A DNA stretch of 64,000 nucleotides, taken from Leptospira adleri (GTDB taxonomy: Bacteria > Spirochaetota > Leptospiria > Leptospirales > Leptospiraceae). The notes under the pieces were generated by a model, which was given only the letters and a program-made list of their open reading frames with translations, searched no databases and had not been told where the DNA came from. The stretch spans positions 1 to 64,000 of the forward strand of contig NZ_NPDU01000024.1 in NCBI RefSeq assembly GCF_002811985.1, given 5' to 3'. Of this stretch, positions 59,810 to 64,000 are shown piece after piece; position 1 is the stretch's first letter, and each line of letters opens with the position of its first letter. The translations under genes and the position numbers were made by a program.

Positions 59810-62047
59810 CTAACATGCCGATTTCAAGTATCGCTTTAGAGTAATTCGATTCCTGATTTCGGAATTCAAAGCAAGCGATTTACGGAACTCGTTTATTCCT
59901 GCTACGGATAAAAGTTCGCGGACATGCTTATAAACAATCGAATCAATTGATTCCTTCGCTTTGTTCTTCTCCTTCTCCGCGAGTTCCTTCGTGAATTTTG
60001 AAATATACTCTTCCTTCTTATTCCCGAGTATTTCTCGGACCTTTTCTGATAGTTTATCTGACTCACTCATAAGTTTATTCGCCGCTGATTCGGCTTTAAC
60101 CAAATCACTTAGTCCTTTTCTTTCTAGGTTCTCTTCATTTCTTTGTAGCTTGGCTTTATTGATTGAAAGACTTGTAACTAAGTCTTGAACTTTCTTTCTT
60201 TGATAGCTAATTGAGAATTCGGACAGTGGTCCATAGCTTTCCGATCGTCCTTTTTTTTTGAGTTTGTTAAACTCTTCTACATTTTCCTTTAGATCTTTTT
60301 TTTCTTCACTTAACCATCGTTCTTCGTTTTGGACTGTGTTTCTAAGTTCCCTAATTTCATCGACTATACCCTGAAGCGTGAAAGACTTTCCTTGGAGCTC
60401 CTTTGCTTCCTGCCTTACTTTTGCAGCCTCTTCATTTACAATAAATTGAGCCTTCCTTTTAGGATCTCGAATTATATCGGTTTTCAATTCTTCCGGATTT
60501 ATATCTGAAACATCGATTGCTGCCGATCCACTCTTTTCAAATATTTGATTGATACGAGAAATTTTTTCGGATTGCTTTTGATAGAGTTTCGAATCAATAG
60601 AGTCTTCCATCAAGATATCTATCCATTGAACATTCTTTTGTAAATTTCCCGGTCGATGGTGCCTACCTCTTTTCTGAACCTCTGTAGTTGGATTCCAATC
60701 TATCGAGGCATTATACGCGGCAATTGTATTGTTATTCAAAGAAACACCTTCCTTGATTACGTCCGACCCAATAAGAATCTTACAAGGATGTTTTGCTGAA
60801 TTGAATTGCTGGGAAATTTCAGTGAACCTTGAAAGTCCCTGCTTTCCAAGTTCAGGATCTTTTGCTTTTTTATTTTTTGTATCCGAAGTTAAAATTCCGA
60901 TCGCTTCTGGATTTAAGATTTTTGCGATAGAAAAGGCTGTTTTATCATCCGGGTTATATTCCATCATATCCCAATTGTATTTTCCTCCTTTGCCATCAGC
61001 AAACCTGCCGATACCAGCCGAAGGTTCCATGCCCTTGTCCCCCTCATTCACATAGCGAGAAAGTATATCCTGCATTTTCTCGACGACTTTTGTTGGAGTA
61101 AGGAATTGATATAGCATTCCTCTATTCGCCTCCACTTCTGCATTTGTCGTTTGTCCTCCAGAACCTTCGTATAATCTTAAAATTTCTTTTTGTTCTGAAG
61201 TAATTTGTTCAGGTGGGGTGGTAGAAAGGATTTTCTTACATTCTAAATTGATCTCGTTTTGTTTTTTCTTGCTCCAGAGGCCTCGAAAAGTATTTAGTTT
61301 GTCCGCTACGGAAAGCGCCAACGATTCTTCTTTTGTTATTCGTTCGTCACTTGAAACTCTTGAAGAAGATCCATTTCCAGATTTCCTGCCAAAGAGAGCA
61401 GATTTTCCGGTGTCGGTTCTAATTTGTCCGCTTTCGCCATCCCGAGTAGGCTTTGATAGACCCATTCCGGATCCCTTGTCGGTAGAATTTGATAACTCGA
61501 CTCGATTATTCGATTCATTATCGCGATTTGATTTTCCATTTCCATCTCCATAAAGGTCGTAAAGTATTTTGAAAATTGATTTTTTGAATGTAGGTTTGCC
61601 TGTATTTTGATTCGTGATATTCGTTGTGAAATTTGTTACCTGATTTGAATTATTCTTATTTTCGATAATAGTCGAATTCGTTTCAGTTGCATTCTTTTCT
61701 TGATGAAATTTTGCATCGATTTGAGATTTACTTTCAAAATATTTAGTAAAATGTCTTGTCCACTCTTGAATAGAGATTCCTTTATCTTCGATTTTATTGG
61801 AATCGTATTCACGTTTCGGAATAAACTTTGCGTCCTTCTTATCAGCTCCGAAGAAGTTCGTTATCGCTTCTAATATTTTTGAGAATCTTTTTTTATCCTC
61901 GTTATGTTTTTGAATTAGCTTCCACTGTTTAGATTTTTCACCTGAATCGGAAATCTTTCTGTAAATTCCGTCCTTCCTAACGCTTTCCCTTCCAACTTCA
62001 AATTTCCGCCCTTTTAAGAAACTCTGGATTATCTCGTCTTGATTCAT
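59810..62047 (-). CDS. DarB/DdrB-like protein reduced to partial methylase and helicase-C domains
   Basis: This is a 745-residue protein. The N-terminal 300 residues are polar with Asn-rich stretches. About 305-385 is the SAM-binding half of an adenine methylase (LYQFLTPTKVVEKM, GMEPSAGIGRF). About 388-500 is a helicase C-terminal half (KILIGSDVIKEGVSL, VQKRGRHHRPGN). Coiled coil follows to the end. The NPPY catalytic motif and the helicase Walker A half are missing, as if the centre of a giant DarB-type antirestriction protein were deleted. ATG at 62047 is 9 nt after a TTTGTC element. Confidence 0.65.
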   Translation of the reverse strand: MNQDEIIQSFLKGRKFEVGRESVRKDGIYRKISDSGEKSKQWKLIQKHNEDKKRFSKILEAITNFFGADKKDAKFIPKREYDSNKIEDKGISIQEWTRHFTKYFESKSQIDAKFHQEKNATETNSTIIENKNNSNQVTNFTTNITNQNTGKPTFKKSIFKILYDLYGDGNGKSNRDNESNNRVELSNSTDKGSGMGLSKPTRDGESGQIRTDTGKSALFGRKSGNGSSSRVSSDERITKEESLALSVADKLNTFRGLWSKKKQNEINLECKKILSTTPPEQITSEQKEILRLYEGSGGQTTNAEVEANRGMLYQFLTPTKVVEKMQDILSRYVNEGDKGMEPSAGIGRFADGKGGKYNWDMMEYNPDDKTAFSIAKILNPEAIGILTSDTKNKKAKDPELGKQGLSRFTEISQQFNSAKHPCKILIGSDVIKEGVSLNNNTIAAYNASIDWNPTTEVQKRGRHHRPGNLQKNVQWIDILMEDSIDSKLYQKQSEKISRINQIFEKSGSAAIDVSDINPEELKTDIIRDPKRKAQFIVNEEAAKVRQEAKELQGKSFTLQGIVDEIRELRNTVQNEERWLSEEKKDLKENVEEFNKLKKKGRSESYGPLSEFSISYQRKKVQDLVTSLSINKAKLQRNEENLERKGLSDLVKAESAANKLMSESDKLSEKVREILGNKKEEYISKFTKELAEKEKNKAKESIDSIVYKHVRELLSVAGINEFRKSLALNSEIRNRITLKRYLKSAC

Positions 62048-62056
62048 ACGATGGGG

Positions 62057-62086
62057 GACAAATCGAAGATTGTTTTTACATTGCAA
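62057..62086 (-). promoter_or_regulatory. Candidate late promoter of the DarB-like gene (TTGCAA-N18-TTTGTC)
   Basis: Reading leftward: TTGCAA, 18 nt, TTTGTCCC, ATG 9 nt later. Confidence 0.6.
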
Positions 62087-62090
62087 TAAT

Positions 62091-63236
62091 TTAACGCGAA
62101 ATGACGGTGATTATTTCCGAAAGATCGAGAAGTGCAGGTTCCAATCTTGCAACCCATTCTCGCGGCTGAACTTTATCAGCAAGAGCAGATAGCTTAGTAG
62201 ACGGCAAGATTTTGAACTTCGGATTATATCCGTAAACGATTGAAATTTGATTAGGAAGGGTTTTCTCATTCAATCGCAAAAATCTAAATTTCTCAATGGA
62301 GTAGTTTGTGTATTCTTTATCCTGAGAATGGATTGCATAGATTTCTCTTACTGGTGTGTATTTTATTGGATACAGACCTTCTTCATTTCTTTTGCAAATT
62401 TCTTTCTCGGTCATGAGAGAATTCAATAAGATAATCAAATCGTCCTTTGCAAAGTTTGTCGTTGAACCCACAACGACATCAAGGTCGCCAATTTGCAAAT
62501 CTATACCGGATTTCCCTAAACGCCGATCTTTCGCTTCTATCATTCTGTAACCAATTTTGATAGGAGAGAAAGAATCAAACTTAACTTCGTAGACAGATCC
62601 AATTGAAGAAACATCTTTAAGAAATATGTTTACGAGGTCGTGTTTGAAATCAGAGAGTTTGGAGAATTTATCTTCGGTTGGCCTCTTACGCCAAATTTCT
62701 TTAACGTTCGTTACTAATTTATGTGGGAAAAGTTCTAAATTTACTACTCCGCCTTCAAACTTCTGAACAACTGAAATTATTTCTTCTTTATCGATTACCG
62801 AAATTTCATAATCGCATCGCACCAACATATAGGATTCGAATTCCCTGTTCGGAACTATTCTTATCCTATTGCCTTCGAATTCTTCGATTTCTAAATCAAG
62901 GTTTCCTCCTTCCTCTTCGGCGCGCACCACATACAACCTACGAATTTTTAAAATTGGTCCGTATCTAGTGTAAAGATCGTTCCCATCAAACTGTTGATTT
63001 TGAAGATCCTCCAATGGAACTCTAAAGGTTTGATCAATCCGATAGATAGTTCCATTCTTGCCAGGGAGCGCCATAAGTTGCTGACTGTTCGTGTCTGGAT
63101 TCGGAAAATACCTCAACCATATTACCGGTTCGCCTTGCCTTTGAATTAAATCGTCTGGAGGATTTGGATTGAAAGTTGAAGGACCGATCTCGACTTTGAA
63201 AGTGTTTCCACCCGTTTTTAGAAATTCACGTCCCAT
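62091..63236 (-). CDS. Head-region protein, unrecognised
   Basis: This is a 381-residue soluble α/β protein (NGTIYRIDQTFRVPLEDLQN ... IKIGYRMIEAKDRRLGKSGI). No ribosome site of note. It overlaps the upstream gene by 11 nt. Its place after the packaging genes suggests a portal-proximal or internal head protein; inference only. Confidence 0.45.
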   Translation of the reverse strand: MGREFLKTGGNTFKVEIGPSTFNPNPPDDLIQRQGEPVIWLRYFPNPDTNSQQLMALPGKNGTIYRIDQTFRVPLEDLQNQQFDGNDLYTRYGPILKIRRLYVVRAEEEGGNLDLEIEEFEGNRIRIVPNREFESYMLVRCDYEISVIDKEEIISVVQKFEGGVVNLELFPHKLVTNVKEIWRKRPTEDKFSKLSDFKHDLVNIFLKDVSSIGSVYEVKFDSFSPIKIGYRMIEAKDRRLGKSGIDLQIGDLDVVVGSTTNFAKDDLIILLNSLMTEKEICKRNEEGLYPIKYTPVREIYAIHSQDKEYTNYSIEKFRFLRLNEKTLPNQISIVYGYNPKFKILPSTKLSALADKVQPREWVARLEPALLDLSEIITVISR

Positions 63237-63447
63237 ATTTGTAAAAAGGCCCCACTAAAATACAATCTTGATTTTCAGCATAGTGTTTTACTTCAAAATA
63301 ATTTCTCGATTCATAGATAAGGAGCGAATCAGAACAGCGTCTTAGATTATAGAATTGCTTATAATAACAGATTTCAAAATTCAGAATACAAAAAATGACC
63401 ACTTTCTTTATACCAGGATCAATATAATAGAGGTTTGTTAATTCCAT
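63226..63447 (-). CDS. Small hypothetical protein
   Basis: This is a 73-residue aromatic-rich protein (FEICYYKQFYNLRRCSDSLL). GGGAGG precedes the ATG. It overlaps both neighbours by about 10 nt. Function unknown. Confidence 0.45.
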   Translation of the reverse strand: MELTNLYYIDPGIKKVVIFCILNFEICYYKQFYNLRRCSDSLLIYESRNYFEVKHYAENQDCILVGPFYKYGT

Positions 63448-64000
63448 TTTCCTCCCTCTCGCTTTTCAATTTCTAATGCTTCTTCTAAGAGTTCGATTCG
63501 TTCTTCTTTTGTTAAACCAGATCCTTCTAAATCAATAACCATTTCACCGACGATGGATTTTATGGAAATCAAGAGCATACTCACGACCTGAATCTGTCCA
63601 GACTGAATATCCTGAAGAAGTCTCGTTAATGCACTTTCACAATCTTGGTATTCATGATATTCTCGATTCAATGCCATCGTATCAAGGATAACCTTTCGTC
63701 GAATACGTGCGTCCGGCCTTTCCTTTTTAAGTCTCGCTATCTTCTCTTTGATATCCAATAATTTTAGATAATATTTTTGTTCCCATAGATTCGAAAATTT
63801 TCGAACATCGAGTGGGATTTTAATTCCATTCTGGTTTAAATCCCAACTACAAGAGGCATCGATTCTATCTAATTGTTCTTCATACCAGTTAAACATCACA
63901 TCATTCGCCGCCCTTTTGTAAATATCGCGTAATTGATTCCGTTCTCTACCAACGCAGAAATTCGCCCTGCGTTGAAAGCCATCGACGCCTCTGTCCAAGC
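63438..64000 (-). CDS. Head-region protein, N-terminus beyond the window
   Basis: At least 186 residues, and the frame is open at the right edge. It is helical and charged (KEKIARLKKERPDARIRRKV, then coiled coil to GGKWN). In a circular genome it would lie downstream of TerL, so it may be the end of a portal or head morphogenesis protein. No motif decides this. Confidence 0.4.
   Translation of the reverse strand, partial: LDRGVDGFQRRANFCVGRERNQLRDIYKRAANDVMFNWYEEQLDRIDASCSWDLNQNGIKIPLDVRKFSNLWEQKYYLKLLDIKEKIARLKKERPDARIRRKVILDTMALNREYHEYQDCESALTRLLQDIQSGQIQVVSMLLISIKSIVGEMVIDLEGSGLTKEERIELLEEALEIEKREGGKWN

Noticed and set aside
61336..61551. A leftward 71-codon frame inside the DarB-like gene
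   Set aside because: It overlaps the Asn/Ser-rich region of a long gene in another frame and has no ribosome site or family features.
1..64000. CRISPR array, tRNA genes, rRNA, insertion sequences, integrase with att site
   Set aside because: No repeat-spacer pattern, cloverleaf with GTTCRANNC arm, transposase motif or integrase catalytic set was seen by eye.

Overview
The window reads as most of a circular, plasmid-like prophage of a spirochaete of the genus Leptospira. It resembles the LE1-type leptophages, though that comparison is from memory. Support comes from an AT-rich genome, Leptospira-style secreted and lipoprotein signal sequences, a ParA/ParB-like/Rep replicon in place of an integrase, and a complete contractile-tail (myovirus) morphogenesis set. 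No integrase, tRNA, rRNA, IS element or CRISPR array was seen. The large terminase runs off the left edge and a head-region gene runs off the right edge, both in leftward orientation. The two edges therefore probably join through a few missing genes (portal and others).

Layout. (1) 1-2955, leftward: TerL (partial), TerS and a late ParB-like protein. (2) 3031-5845, leftward: three secreted or lipoprotein-like genes, probably lysogenic conversion. (3) 6218-9237, leftward: SOS-type operon umuD-umuC-SRAP peptidase plus a membrane protein. (4) 9322-11830, leftward: Rep, a structured origin-like gap, a ParB-like partner and ParA. (5) 12148-15220, rightward: accessory genes, including an Xre regulator, a GNAT/FeeM-like synthase and a seven-helix membrane protein. 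(6) 15239-15972: a lambda-like repressor/Cro switch with two operators. (7) 16571-33223, rightward: a long early operon with a recombination set (candidate annealing protein, SbcD, SbcC), a second Rep-like protein, ParB-like and HNH proteins, Dcm overprinted by a second long frame, Gp37/Gp68, MmcB-like, Dam, an SPFH protein and many small proteins. (8) 33271-64000, mostly leftward: lysis cassette, tail fibre, baseplate, spike, tape measure, frameshifted tail chaperone, tube, sheath, capsid, scaffold, protease and head genes. Two baseplate genes and a moron run rightward inside this block.

Main new observations. Nine sites share the pattern TTGnnn-N18-YTTGTCC (one of them TCGACA and TTTGTCT). 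They lie just upstream of the first gene of almost every late transcription unit, mostly 4-10 nt from the start codon and without a Shine-Dalgarno sequence. They look like a phage-specific late promoter family producing nearly leaderless mRNAs. Other striking features are two full-length reading frames (243 and 234 codons) sharing the same ~705 bp at the dcm locus; an A9 slip site joining two tail-chaperone frames; a DarB-like virion protein reduced to half a methylase and half a helicase; a short motif shared by the capsid protein and a HAD/pyrophosphatase protein; two Rep proteins with a common C-terminal module; and two structured leader RNAs.

How it works together (inference). ParA, its partner and Rep keep the element as a low-copy plasmid while the 15239 repressor holds the early operon off. 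UmuD/UmuC/SRAP respond to DNA damage. Induction switches on the rightward operon for replication, recombination and methylation. A late factor then fires the TTTGTCC promoters for packaging, head, tail and lysis.
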